A stretch of DNA of 64,000 nucleotides from Terriglobia bacterium (GTDB lineage: Bacteria; Acidobacteriota; Terriglobia; Bryobacterales; Bryobacteraceae): positions 19,605 through 83,604 of the forward strand of contig JANXYJ010000154.1 of NCBI GenBank assembly GCA_025350105.1, in the 5' to 3' direction. Made by a program: the position numbers and the translations under genes. The notes under the pieces are model-generated. The model was given only the letters and a program-made list of their open reading frames with translations, ran no database searches and was not told the origin of the DNA. This document shows, piece by piece, positions 8,857-18,600 of this stretch. The number at the start of each line of letters is the position of its first letter. Position 1 is the first letter of the stretch.

Positions 8857-8970
8857 ATGGCCTACCATGACGACCTGTTGAGGCAGGCGCTTGATCTGGT
8901 GACGAAGAGTCCAACCAATCCCCAACAAGTCGCCCAAGACTACCTCGTCTCCCTCCTCATCAAAACCGCG
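8857..8970 (+). pseudogene. Remnant of a small HEPN-like family gene
   Basis: An ATG at 8857 opens with AYHDDLLRQALDLV, then SPTNPQQ, and resumes as DYLVSLLIKTA. This is close to the start of a family of small bacterial proteins whose intact members, as I remember them, read ..QA.LRRAVSTAYYALFHLLI.. at this point; here about eight residues of that helix, including the RxxxxxYYA core, seem deleted. The frame then runs into the terminator of the TPR gene and has no stop of its own. From memory of the family only, so tentative. Confidence 0.35.
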
Positions 8971-8977
8971 ACTAAGC

Positions 8978-9014
8978 AAAAAAAGGCGGCCGCTCCTCCG
9001 ACAGAGGCGGCCGC
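8978..9014 (-). terminator. Rho-independent terminator of the TPR gene
   Basis: Read on the minus strand, AGCGGCCGCC and GGCGGCCGCC-like arms (the GCGGCCGC core pairs with itself) enclose about ten bases and are followed by seven T residues (8978-8984 as A on the plus strand). It sits 38 bases after the stop of the TPR gene at 9052. Confidence 0.75.
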
Positions 9015-9051
9015 TGAGTGTTTGGGGAAAACTGTTGTTGGAAACGTGACT

Positions 9052-10668
9052 CTACTGTCCGAAATAACCTGCAGCCAGCTCCGGTTTCTGCTGCACGGCT
9101 TGTTTCCAGTAGTCGCGCGCTTCTTCCGGTTTGCCTTGCGCCTTGAACGCATGGCCCAGGTTCAGCAACGCTTCCGGGAAGTTCGGACGCTCGGTCAACG
9201 CTTCCTGATACAGGCGAATAGCGTCTTCCACCTGGCCCGATTTCTGCAGCAGCAGGCCGGTGTTATAGAACAATTCGGGAGTGCGTTCGCCCGCTTCGAT
9301 CAAGCGCGCTTGCAGGTCCAACGCTTTGTCCAAGTCTTCGCGTTCCACCGCAATGGCAGCCAGGCCGCGCAATGCCGCGATGGATTTTCCATCCAAAGCT
9401 ACAGCCGCTTCAAACGCCTTGCCGGCGCTATCGCGGTCACCCAGATTCCAATAGGAAAGTCCCAGGTTCAATTGCGCCTCCGGCCATTCCGCCCGCTTTT
9501 GCACGCAGGCTTGGAAGGCTTCGGCGGCGCCACGGTAGTCGTTCTTCTCCAGACGAATATAGCCCAGGCGGAACCAGGCGTCTTCCCAATCCGGATTGCG
9601 CGACAGTACTTTCGAATAGATGCTTTCGGCTTCGTTCTTTTCGCCCTGTTGTTCCAGCACGCCCGCCAGGTTAAACAGGACATCGTTCTGATCCGGGGCG
9701 ATTTTCAGCGATTGTTCGTAGGCTTCGCGCGCACCGGTCAGATCGTTGCTCTGCTGTTTGACGATGCCCAGATTCACGAAAGCCTGCTTGGCGTCCGGAC
9801 GAACCCGCACCGCTTGGGTATAGGCAGCGGCGGCTTCGGCCAGCTTATTGCTCTTCTGCTCGGCCACGCCCAGGTTGAACCAGCGCTCGAAATGATCGGG
9901 CGTCATCTCCACCAGTTTGCTGCACAGCCGCGCGGCGGCTTCGTAATCGGAAGCGTGAAAGGCGCAACTGGCCAGGCCTTCCAGCGCCGCTTGCGAATGC
10001 GGACGCAGGGTTAGCAATTGTTCGGAGTATTTCTGGATCATGCCGTGATCCTTGCGTGCCATGCCCACCGTGATCAGGTTGACCAGGCATTCCTCCGACT
10101 GCGGATTCTTGGCCAGCAACTGCTGATACAACGTGGTGGCCTCTTCCGGCTTCCACAGCAATTGCAGGCTAACGGCTTTGCCGAACAATGCCGTCTCATG
10201 GCCGGGCAGGCGAGCCAGCACTTTGTCGAAACAGGCAACCGCCGGTTCAGGCTTCTCCTGATGGAGCAGGCAAATTCCCAAACCGAGTTGTGCTTCCACG
10301 CGTTGCGGCTCCGCTTCAATGGCCCGCTGGAACGCCTCCGTCGCTTCGCCCCAGCGGCCCAATTTCTCGTAACAGACGCCCAGGTTGAAATTCGCGGCCT
10401 TGTGGCGCGGCGACAGCGTCAACAATTTTTCGTAGCTGCGAACCGCATCTTCATGCTGTTCCAGTTCAAACTGCAGGTGGCCTTTGGCGGAATAGATCTC
10501 CGCGCTTTCCTCTCCCGCTTCAATGGCGCCGTTGAGCTCCTTCAGCGCCTCGCGATGTTTTCCTTCCAAGTGCAAGGCCACCGAGCGCGCCAGGGCGGGC
10601 GAAACCTGCTTGCCCCCGCTCTCGGTCCGGGACTTCGCGTCCGCAGCCTGATTGCTCACAGTGCTCAT
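9052..10668 (-). CDS. Tetratricopeptide-repeat protein
   Basis: 538 residues composed almost wholly of about a dozen 34-residue TPR units, recognised by repeated NLGxxxxxxG...A...Y..AL patterns from about residue 25 to 530 (for example NFNLGVCYEKLG, FNLAGVLEQQG, LNLGHAFKAQG). There is no signal peptide or transmembrane helix, so it is probably a cytoplasmic protein-protein interaction scaffold. Partner unknown. A GGGGAG site lies upstream of the ATG at 10668. It follows the zinc-ribbon/LamG-like gene by 68 bases on the same strand and may be cotranscribed; a terminator follows it. Confidence 0.9.
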   Translation of the reverse strand: MSTVSNQAADAKSRTESGGKQVSPALARSVALHLEGKHREALKELNGAIEAGEESAEIYSAKGHLQFELEQHEDAVRSYEKLLTLSPRHKAANFNLGVCYEKLGRWGEATEAFQRAIEAEPQRVEAQLGLGICLLHQEKPEPAVACFDKVLARLPGHETALFGKAVSLQLLWKPEEATTLYQQLLAKNPQSEECLVNLITVGMARKDHGMIQKYSEQLLTLRPHSQAALEGLASCAFHASDYEAAARLCSKLVEMTPDHFERWFNLGVAEQKSNKLAEAAAAYTQAVRVRPDAKQAFVNLGIVKQQSNDLTGAREAYEQSLKIAPDQNDVLFNLAGVLEQQGEKNEAESIYSKVLSRNPDWEDAWFRLGYIRLEKNDYRGAAEAFQACVQKRAEWPEAQLNLGLSYWNLGDRDSAGKAFEAAVALDGKSIAALRGLAAIAVEREDLDKALDLQARLIEAGERTPELFYNTGLLLQKSGQVEDAIRLYQEALTERPNFPEALLNLGHAFKAQGKPEEARDYWKQAVQQKPELAAGYFGQ

Positions 10669-10736
10669 GATTTACCAAACTCCCCTTCTTGCTTGCCTTC
10701 TCGCTTAGATGTCCCTAACCAAACCCACGCGCCGTC

Positions 10737-13343
10737 TCACTGCGCTGAGCTGTACGGTGCCAGCAACGCGCATAAGCGCCCCAGCGTGTCGTACTGATGG
10801 GTAACGTGCACCCAGCGCAAACGGCTCTCCTCGCCGGGCGAGGAGAAGAAGCCGATGCCTCCTCGCTTCAGCCGCGGTTCAGACCATGTATCGACAACTT
10901 TGCCCTGCAGCGTTAGGAGAAAAGTGTCGTCATGGATATTCATGCCGACGCGGTACATGATATCTGCACGGGTAGGATTGGGAAGTTCAATTTGTACCGC
11001 CTTTTGCGGCTTGCCGTTAATCACCGCGTATCGCCGGATTGCCAGCACGGGCAGCGGTTCTGCCCTTAGAATCAATAACTTAACGGCGTAATAATTGTCG
11101 AAATCCTGAGCCCGAACCATCCAACTGACGGCCTTCTTGTCGATCAGGCCCAAAAACTCCATGTCATAGTCGCGCAAGGAAACCGAGGGACGCAGCAGCG
11201 CCATCGTCCCCGGCCGGACAAAGCCATTGGAATCAAAGGACCAGCCAGCAGCAAGCTCGCCCCGGCTTTGCCACGCGTCCATACTGCCACGGAAATCGTC
11301 GTTCAATTCCACCCCGGCGCGTTCCGCCAGGCTCTCTTGAAACACGGCGAAATGTTCCCGCAGATTGGCCGAAAGGCTCTGGTCAGCGGATTTGCTCACT
11401 GCCGGCGTGCCGACAGCGAAGTCAACGTCGGTCACCACGGCGTTGGCGTTACTTTTGGCCGCCACAAAACGGGGGGAGCCCGAAGCTGAGGGAGATGAAA
11501 CCGATGTTGATGCCTCCATCGCCGCTGCTTCGACGGGTGTTGCTTTGGGCGGCTTGGCGTGCGCGGCCGTGCTTCGCGTGCTGAAAGAAATTTTGGGCAA
11601 GCCGGGATGAAACACCAGCGCCAGCAGCACCGGAATGGCTACCGCCAATAGCTTGAATTCGCGTGGCGCATGCTGCCAGAAATCACTGGCTGCGGCCCAG
11701 GCGTGCTTGCCGCCGGCCTTATCCGGAGTCCCACCGCTCCAAAAGGTGAACGCATTTTGCAGCCGGCCTTTGTCGCCAGCAGTGATATCATTTCCGCGCG
11801 ATACCGGGTGAAGTTTGGACGCCGGCAGCAGGGGCGCAACGGCGGTAAATTCAGCGGCAATCTTCGCACGCGTGACCTTCGCCTGATTTGCTGAATCCTC
11901 TGCCGTAAAGCTGACGTGAAAGCGCTGCAAACCACTTTCTATGGGAAGTCCCGCCAAGTCTGCCGCTCGGCCGAAGGAATCCGGCTGAGGCAGACGCGGC
12001 AGCGCCAAGGATTGCGGTGACCCGTTTGCCGGCGAGACAGGCAGCGGAGCCGCGCCAACCGGGCGTGAAACAAAAGGCCCTTTCGCGGCGCTCCTGGCCA
12101 GACTGCTTGGGCTATTCGTCTCGGGGCTTGCCGAAATCAGATATTTTGAGGGGCTGGACAGCACCAATGCCATGTCGCCAGGGCCTGTCTGCGCTGCCCC
12201 AGGCATGCCGGAAAACACGTTGGAAAACACGTTGGAAAACGCGTTGGAAAACACGTTGGAAAACAACGGCATCACGATGGACCAATCCGGAAAGGAGGCA
12301 TCGACGTCCGCAGCTAGTAGCGCGTAGGCATCGGCGGGGAGCGAAGGTTCGACGATATAATCCGCCAGCGGCGAAGCTGCGTCTTTTGCGCTTACTTCCG
12401 CTGAGTTGGCCGCCTGGGCCGCAAGTCCGGCACCCACGGAAGCGACGGTGAGCTCCGCCAGCGCCTGCGGTACAGCCAGTTCGTAACCGGTGCTTTCAAA
12501 GGGTTCCAGCAGCGGCTTCAGCGCCATGCACGCCTGACTCTCGCAGGCGTCCAGCGCTTCCACGAAGTAGGGGCCTAATTCGCATTCGGCCAGGTCATAT
12601 TCGTGCTCGGCCAGTTCGAGTTTGGCCTGCGAGCTGGCCTGGCCCAAGAGAGCCAGTTGCGCGGGGACATCGTTGCTCCCTTCGCTGGTGCAGGTTTCGA
12701 AGTCCGTTGGCTGATCGTAAGTCTCGCTGCCGATTTGCGCCACGGCGATGGCAGATTCCAATGATGAAGCCTGGTTCAAAACGGCCGGCCCGGCGTTCAC
12801 CACACCTGAGTTCGCCGCAGGACTGAATGCAAACGGGCGCGCGGCCAACGATGACGAATCCACCGCTGCCTGTCCGGTCGTTGCAAGTCCGGTCGTTGCA
12901 AGTCCGGAAGTCTCCCGCGCCAGCCACTCATAGTGAAGCGATTGCGGTGATCGCGCCGGGTAAGCCGACCCCGCTGGATATTCGTGCGCCATTCGGCGGT
13001 CGTCATGATCGACATCCACCGGTTCCAGGCCCAAGTGTTCCAGGCCCACCTGGCTCGCCAGGGCAGTCAGCCCGCTGAGGCCGCTGTTGTGATTGTGCGC
13101 TGCGATTTCCGGACGCGTTTCAGAGGCTTCTAGCGCCCGCAGTTCCGCGGCCAGTTGCGCATCCAGCTCGTGCGGATTGAGTTGGGCGTGATGCGCGCTC
13201 AATCGTTCCAGAGCCAATTGGTCCTGTTCAATCCGGAAGCTGCGCTGATGCGCATCGGAACAGAACTGCTCGTCCAGAACCTTGCGATGCAGCGCAAGTT
13301 TTGCGCCGCAATACAAACACCGGGCGTCATCAGACCATGACAT
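10737..13343 (-). CDS. Zinc-ribbon, single-pass membrane protein with LamG-like C-terminal domain
   Basis: 868 residues with an unusual architecture. N-terminus: treble-clef/zinc-ribbon motif C9-x2-C12...C28-x3-H32. Residues ~40-540: long low-complexity, Ala/Ser/Pro-rich region with little predicted order and an FSNV tandem repeat. Residues ~562-580: one hydrophobic helix (LLAVAIPVLLALVF). Residues ~680-860: a beta-sandwich of concanavalin/LamG type, opening DDFRGSMDAWQSRG and containing a KRGGIGFFSSPGE strand typical of DUF1080/LamG-like folds. The topology would put the zinc ribbon in the cytoplasm and the sandwich outside, as if linking an inner signal to a sugar- or protein-binding domain. 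Function unknown. Upstream of the TPR gene on the same strand. Confidence 0.75.
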   Translation of the reverse strand: MSWSDDARCLYCGAKLALHRKVLDEQFCSDAHQRSFRIEQDQLALERLSAHHAQLNPHELDAQLAAELRALEASETRPEIAAHNHNSGLSGLTALASQVGLEHLGLEPVDVDHDDRRMAHEYPAGSAYPARSPQSLHYEWLARETSGLATTGLATTGQAAVDSSSLAARPFAFSPAANSGVVNAGPAVLNQASSLESAIAVAQIGSETYDQPTDFETCTSEGSNDVPAQLALLGQASSQAKLELAEHEYDLAECELGPYFVEALDACESQACMALKPLLEPFESTGYELAVPQALAELTVASVGAGLAAQAANSAEVSAKDAASPLADYIVEPSLPADAYALLAADVDASFPDWSIVMPLFSNVFSNAFSNVFSNVFSGMPGAAQTGPGDMALVLSSPSKYLISASPETNSPSSLARSAAKGPFVSRPVGAAPLPVSPANGSPQSLALPRLPQPDSFGRAADLAGLPIESGLQRFHVSFTAEDSANQAKVTRAKIAAEFTAVAPLLPASKLHPVSRGNDITAGDKGRLQNAFTFWSGGTPDKAGGKHAWAAASDFWQHAPREFKLLAVAIPVLLALVFHPGLPKISFSTRSTAAHAKPPKATPVEAAAMEASTSVSSPSASGSPRFVAAKSNANAVVTDVDFAVGTPAVSKSADQSLSANLREHFAVFQESLAERAGVELNDDFRGSMDAWQSRGELAAGWSFDSNGFVRPGTMALLRPSVSLRDYDMEFLGLIDKKAVSWMVRAQDFDNYYAVKLLILRAEPLPVLAIRRYAVINGKPQKAVQIELPNPTRADIMYRVGMNIHDDTFLLTLQGKVVDTWSEPRLKRGGIGFFSSPGEESRLRWVHVTHQYDTLGRLCALLAPYSSAQ
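12211..12258. repeat. In-frame 12-bp tandem repeat coding FSNV
   Basis: GAAAACACGTTG repeats four times (12211-12222, 12223-12234, 12235-12246 with one change, 12247-12258) inside the zinc-ribbon/LamG-like gene. On the minus strand it codes four-residue FSN(V/A) units. Because the unit is a multiple of three, copy-number changes would keep the frame. Confidence 0.9.
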
Positions 13344-13467
13344 CGATTTAATAGTACGGCCCTACTCAGACTTATACTACGCGGCGAAAACCTTAGAATG
13401 GCCGTGGGGAATGGCTAACTTAGTACGGGAGGGCCTGGGGCCAGCCCGGATAAGGAATGCAGAGACC

Positions 13468-13848
13468 ATGAAACACTTTACCCACGAATGGATCTTCGAA
13501 GCCTTCGCCGCTCACCCAACCTTCTTCACGAAACGCATGTTCGGCGGCCTGGCGGTCTACCTGTTCGAGCGCCAGATGCTTCTCCTTGTCGAGCCCACCC
13601 AATCGGGCCGCTGGAACTGGCATGGGGTTCTGGTCTGCACCGGACACCAGCATCACGCTTCTATTCAAGCGGATTTCCCTGCGCTCAAGCCGCATGCGAC
13701 GCTGAGAAAGTGGCTCTTCATTGATTCGGCTGACCCCAATTTTGAATCCATCATGGACACCGTGGCCAAATGTATCGCCAACAATGACCCGCGCTTTGGC
13801 ATTCTGCCCAGGAGCCTGCAACCGCGGCGGCCGCGAACGGTGACATAA
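13468..13848 (+). CDS. TfoX N-terminal-like protein
   Basis: 126 residues. [20 protein letters not shown] near the start matches the MFGG signature of the TfoX/Sxy N-terminal fold, and the remainder ([26 protein letters not shown]) resembles small stand-alone proteins of this type. There is no TfoX C-terminal domain, so a competence role should not be assumed. I chose the ATG at 13468, with AAGGA upstream; the frame is open further upstream but that part has no protein-like character. Seven bases separate it from the nuoB start, so the two may be cotranscribed. Confidence 0.65.
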   Translation: MKHFTHEWIFEAFAAHPTFFTKRMFGGLAVYLFERQMLLLVEPTQSGRWNWHGVLVCTGHQHHASIQADFPALKPHATLRKWLFIDSADPNFESIMDTVAKCIANNDPRFGILPRSLQPRRPRTVT

Positions 13849-13855
13849 TAAAAAG

Positions 13856-14428
13856 GTGGACAGCAACAAAATATTAGCCCCAGATCCGAGCTTTCACCTC
13901 AGCCAACCGCCGGAGCTGTTTGCCCGCATCGACGATGAAGTGGTGCCGGACGAGTTTGGCGAATCCATCGTCTTAACCACCATCGGCAGCGTGGTGAACT
14001 GGGGCCGCAAGAACGCCATCTGGCCGATGAGTTTTGGCCTGGCTTGTTGCGCCATCGAGATGATGTCGATGATCGGTTCGCGCTTCGATATTTCGCGCTT
14101 CGGCGCCGAAGTCATGCGCGGATCGCCGCGCCAATCCGATCTGATGATCATCGCTGGCCGCGTCTCCAACAAGATGGCGCCGGTCATCCGCCGCCTGTAC
14201 GAGCAAATGCCGGAACCCAAGTGGGTCATCTCCATGGGAGCCTGCGCAACATCTACCGGCGTGTTTTCCAACTATGCCCTGGTGCCGGTGAATCAGGTGA
14301 TCCCCGTGGACGTCTACGTTCCCGGCTGCCCACCCCGCCCGGAACAGTTGATCTACGCCATCACGATGCTGCAGAAAAAAATTGAGCAGGATACGCACGT
14401 GGTGGCGAAGCTCTTAAACATCGATTAG
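13856..14428 (+). CDS. nuoB: NADH-quinone oxidoreductase subunit B
   Basis: 190-residue complex I subunit that holds iron-sulfur cluster N2, the last redox centre before quinone. All four cluster ligands are present: C64-C65 in [10 protein letters not shown]130 in GACATSTG, and C158 in VPGCPPRPE. Start is GTG at 13856 with AAAAGG just upstream. The gene is isolated: no nuoA, nuoC or other subunit gene is next to it, whereas nuoB usually lies in a nuoA-N operon. It may be the only copy, displaced, or a second copy. Confidence 0.93.
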   Translation: MDSNKILAPDPSFHLSQPPELFARIDDEVVPDEFGESIVLTTIGSVVNWGRKNAIWPMSFGLACCAIEMMSMIGSRFDISRFGAEVMRGSPRQSDLMIIAGRVSNKMAPVIRRLYEQMPEPKWVISMGACATSTGVFSNYALVPVNQVIPVDVYVPGCPPRPEQLIYAITMLQKKIEQDTHVVAKLLNID

Positions 14429-14475
14429 GATTCTCACCCTTTCTCAAATTCTGACTCTTATCTGCCTGAATTGAT

Positions 14476-14482
14476 CCGATAA
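14476..14482 (+). promoter_or_regulatory. Possible sigma-28 type -10 element
   Basis: CCGATAA at 14476-14482 matches the core of the flagellar sigma-28 -10 element and lies 23 bases before the flaG-like ATG. The matching -35 (TAAA) is not seen at the expected distance, so this is weak. Confidence 0.25.
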
Positions 14483-14505
14483 CTTCTTCAGAGGAGGTCG
14501 CCTAC

Positions 14506-14823
14506 ATGGGTAGCGCGGGCAGGCATATGGATGTTTCTGCAATCAGCAATCTGGCGGCGTCGGCCGCAATATCCAAGAAGAGTGTCATTCCCGTCCAGCC
14601 GGTAACCCTGGACCAAAGGGTGCAAATCCAGGCGGTGAAAGCCGCCGTGCAGACCGTGAACGAAAGCGGACAGTTGGACCCCGCGAACCAAATGTCCATC
14701 TTCGTCGACCGGAAAACCAATCAGGTCGTGGTGCGCGTGACCAACAAGCAAACCGGCAAGGTGGTGCTGCGAATTCCTAATGAACAAGTGCTGCAAATGG
14801 CCGAAGAGTTTCACAGAGGGTGA
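14506..14823 (+). CDS. flaG: FlaG family flagellar protein
   Basis: 105 residues. The second half (FVDRKTNQVVVRVTNKQTGKVVLRIPNEQVLQM) is the FlaG domain, whose I-P-x-E-x-hydrophobic pattern is conserved; the first half is disordered. FlaG proteins influence filament length, mechanism unclear. A perfect GAGGAGG ribosome-binding site about nine bases before the ATG at 14506 sets the start. It precedes fliS by 27 bases, the usual gene order, although fliD, which normally sits between or beside them, is absent. Confidence 0.82.
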   Translation: MGSAGRHMDVSAISNLAASAAISKKSVIPVQPVTLDQRVQIQAVKAAVQTVNESGQLDPANQMSIFVDRKTNQVVVRVTNKQTGKVVLRIPNEQVLQMAEEFHRG

Positions 14824-14850
14824 GCGCTGCGTTAGCCAGGTCATCAAATC

Positions 14851-15390
14851 ATGCCGGATCAAGAACAGTTCACAGCCAATCCGTATCAGAACAGCCCGCC
14901 ATCTATTACCCAGCCGAGTACCCAGCCGAGTACCCAGCCGGGCAACGCCCATAGCCAGTACCTGGAAGCGGAAGTGCTTAGCGCGGACCCGGTTCAGCTC
15001 ATCAGCTTGCTGTATCGCGGCGCGCTCGAGGCAGTAACCGCCGCGCGCGCACACTTACAAGAACGCGACATTCGCCGGCGCACTCGCCGCATTAATCAGG
15101 CTTACGAAATTTTGTTTGAACTGATCCAGTCCCTGGATCATACCCTGGAGAAAAACGCCGGAGGTGAAATCAGCCAAAATCTGGCGCGCTTGTACGCCTA
15201 CATGCAGACAAGGCTGCTGGAAGCGAACTCTCAACAAATCGAAGCGCCATTGACTGAAGTGGAAAACTTGCTCACTACTTTGGCGGAAGCGTGGAAGGCC
15301 GTTCCGGCTATCTCCCCCGTCACTGATTCACCGGCCATCTCCGCCGACGCCGCCGCCGCCGAATACGTTCCGATGAGCTGCACTTACTAA
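14851..15390 (+). CDS. fliS: Flagellar export chaperone FliS
   Basis: 179 residues. FliS binds the C-terminal helix of flagellin in the cytoplasm and prevents its premature polymerisation before export. The four-helix core spans about residues 30-150 and includes the conserved LYRGALEAV and NQAYEILFEL segments. N-terminal (1-28) and C-terminal (150-179) extensions are low complexity; the first contains a short QPST repeat. Operon with flaG. Longer than the usual ~130 residues because of the tails. Confidence 0.85.
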   Translation: MPDQEQFTANPYQNSPPSITQPSTQPSTQPGNAHSQYLEAEVLSADPVQLISLLYRGALEAVTAARAHLQERDIRRRTRRINQAYEILFELIQSLDHTLEKNAGGEISQNLARLYAYMQTRLLEANSQQIEAPLTEVENLLTTLAEAWKAVPAISPVTDSPAISADAAAAEYVPMSCTY

Positions 15391-15497
15391 GAATTTGACC
15401 CTACCCGCCCGGCTTGGACAAGGACAACTAACGAATTAATTCCACCGGACAACTAACGTGCTCACAACACACCCCTGTCAATGCCCTGTCAACGCCC

Positions 15498-15526
15498 TTG
15501 ACATTCACCCTGCAGGTTGATAGAGT
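15498..15526 (+). promoter_or_regulatory. Candidate housekeeping-type promoter of TonB receptor 1
   Basis: TTGACA (15498-15503), 17-base spacer, TAGAGT (15521-15526), 84 bases before the GTG start. A 12-base direct repeat GGACAACTAACG (two copies near 15419-15460) lies just upstream in the same gap. Confidence 0.5.
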
Positions 15527-15609
15527 CCCTCTCCAGAATTTAGATACTTCGTCTGGGGATGGGGTATGCACTCTTGTTTAAATTGTTTCACTAAAAATTA
15601 GGGGGATTT

Positions 15610-18600
15610 GTGAAGGCCAATCAAAATTCATTTTCGTGGTGTGTGCTTACGGTCTGCTTAGTCCTAAGCGTGACGCCGTTGTTTAGCCAGTCCGCGAGTA
15701 CCGGCTCGCTGACCGGAGCCGTCTCCGATCAAACCGGGGCCGTTGTGCCCAACGCCACCGTTACGGCAACCAACACAGCAACCAATCAAACCCGCACCGT
15801 AACCACCGCAGCCGACGGCAGCTATCGCATCCCTCTGCTGGAGCCGGGCACTTACCGGATTCGTTTCGCAGCGCAAGGCTTTAAGACTTCCGATGTCAAC
15901 GGCGTCACGCTGGTGGTGACCGAAACCACCACGGTCTCGCGAGCCATGGAAGTGGGCGCGCAGACGGAACAGGTAACCGTCGAGGCCAATGTCGAAACCG
16001 TGCAAACCGCAACCTCGACGCTCGGTACCACCGTCACCGGCAACACCCTTACGGCGTTGCCGCTCTCCACCAGAAACTTCACGCAAGTCTTGGGCATGTC
16101 TACGGGCGTCGCGGTGGACGTGGCGAATGGCTCCGCGTTTGGACGCGGGTCGCAGAACATGAGCGTCAATGGCGCCGACCCCAGCAAGAACAATTTCCAG
16201 ATGGATGGCGTATCCATCAACAATGCCGCGGGCGGCAACAGCGCTGGTGACGCGGGCTTATACACCGGCATCGCCATTCCGAATCCGGACGCGCTGCAGG
16301 AATTCAAGATCCAAACCTCCACCTACGATGCCAGTTTCGGCCGTAATCCCGGCGCGAACGTCAACGTGGTGACCAAGTCGGGCACCAATCAGTTACATGG
16401 AACGGTGTGGGAGTATTTTCGCAATGAAGCGTTAAACGCGAATGACTTCTTTTATAACCGCGATAGCAAACTTAGCCAGACGCAGAAACAGGTTCTAAAA
16501 CAGAACCAATTCGGTTTCACTTTGGGCGGCCCCATTAAAAAAGACAAGCTCTTCGCCTTCGGCAGTTATCAGGGTACCCGGCAACGCAACGGTTTGGCCA
16601 CACTAGGCTTTACCAATGCGACGCTGTATCCGCTTCCCGGTGGCGATCGCGGAAGCACGAGTCTGGCCGGCTTGGACGATGCCAATGCGGCCGCATTCCG
16701 TAAGAATTTGGCGAACGGTATGTGTATCGGCGGCAGCGGCCCTGGCTTTGCCACGCGGGCCGGCACCGTACCCATTGCTTGCACTGGCAGCAACATCAAC
16801 GACGTTGCGATGCGCATCCTTCAGGTGAAACTGCCGGACGGAAGCTACTATGTTCCCGGCTCGGGTACCAGCGGCACGGCCCAACGGTTCTTCAGCATTC
16901 CCGGGCAATACAGCGAAAATCAATACCTTGCCAACGTAGATTATCTGGCGTCGGCGAAACACACGCTGCAGATGAAGTATATGTTCTCCGGCAACCCGTT
17001 CGTTTACCAACTGAGCGGCGTCAATGGACTGCTACCTGGAGATACCACCACCGACAAACGTTCGAACACCTCCGCGGTGCTCCGCTTGACTTCCATTCTC
17101 AGCGCCACGGTTGTGAACCAGGCGCGCGGATCGTTCCAACGGGTGATTCAGGACGGTTCTGATGTCGCGCCGTACACGGCTCAGCAGATTGGACTGAAAC
17201 CGCTGATCAGTGCCACCTGCTGCAACGGCACCACGAACGGGACCTACACCCAGCCCCCGCCCATCCAGATTACGGGCGCTTTTATTATCGGCGGCACCGG
17301 GAACCCCGCGTTTGCTCCTTCGAACCAAACTCAGTGGGCCGACCAACTTTCCTGGACCAAGGGTTCGCACACCTTCCGTGCGGGCTTCGAATACGAGAAT
17401 GTGCGCTATCCGCTGGTATATGGAGGCCTGGGCCGCGGCCGCCTGGTGATGGCATCCTTTGCGGATTTTTTGATTGGCAGAGCCAGTTGCCCACCTACCA
17501 GCACCACCTGTAATGTTGCCAATCCCGGCAACACCACGGGCAGCACCTCGGTGAGTAGTTTTACGACCTGCATTTTCTGCGTGCGAAGCAGCGTGAATGG
17601 CATTATTCACAACTACAACCTGCACAACCTGAACGCGTTCTTCCAGGACGATTGGAAAGTGAACAGCCACCTGACGCTAAACATGGGCGTGCGTTGGGAA
17701 TATGACGGCGTGCTGCGCGATAAATACGGCAACCTGACCAATTGGTGGCAGAGTGATGTTGCCTCCGTTTCGCCTGGTAACGTTCCTAGCGCGCTATCGG
17801 TACTGGATGCGATTGCCACTCTGGGTAACAATCCCAACGCTTTCAAGGGCTATGTGTTGCCGAGCAATTACGACTCGCGCCCCATTAATCAGGGCGGCCA
17901 CGGGCCAATTCCGCCTGGCGTTCGCCAAGTTGAAGGTGAATTTGCCTCCACCAATCGCGTCCCGCTCAGCAACTTCGGCCCGCGCATTGGTTTTGCCTGG
18001 ACGCCAACTGGCAACAATCGTTTGGTTGTGCGCGGCGGCGCGGGAATCTTCTTTGACCGCCTGGGCATCAATAACATGGTTCACGCCGTGCAGGAGGGCC
18101 GACCCTATGCCGATACCACCAGTATTCAGCCGGACATCGCAAGCTTAGCCAGTCCCTATCAGGACCGGCCATTGCAACTGTTGCCGCGTTGGTTCAATTT
18201 CAGTACCCTAAGCGGATCCGGCTTCAACTCTCCGTTCTACGATCGCCTGGAAACGCCACTGGTGCGCCAGTATAACCTGGGCATTCAGTACGAGTTCCTT
18301 CCCACGTATGTACTGGAAGTGGCCTACGTCGGTTCCAGTGGAATTAACATTGGCGACTACAACCACATCATTAACACCGCCAGCGTGGTTTGCAGCGCCT
18401 TGATTACATCGAACTGCGTCAACGGCTCAGTGAATGGACTGAGTACCAATACCGCAGCCAATGCCCAAGGGCGGGTACCCTATCTCGGTTTCTTCGCCTA
18501 CGGGTTTGAACAAAACGCCTTCGACGGCATTTACAACTACAACAGCCTGCAGACCACCGTGCGCAAGAACTTTACAAAGGGTCTGGGCTTCCAGGCGTCT

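Noticed and set aside
8845..10014. Long plus-strand open frame of 389 codons opposite the TPR gene
   Set aside because: Beyond about 8970 it is the antisense of a clear TPR gene; its composition is an artefact of GC-rich codons. Only the first ~38 codons resemble a real family and are listed as a remnant.
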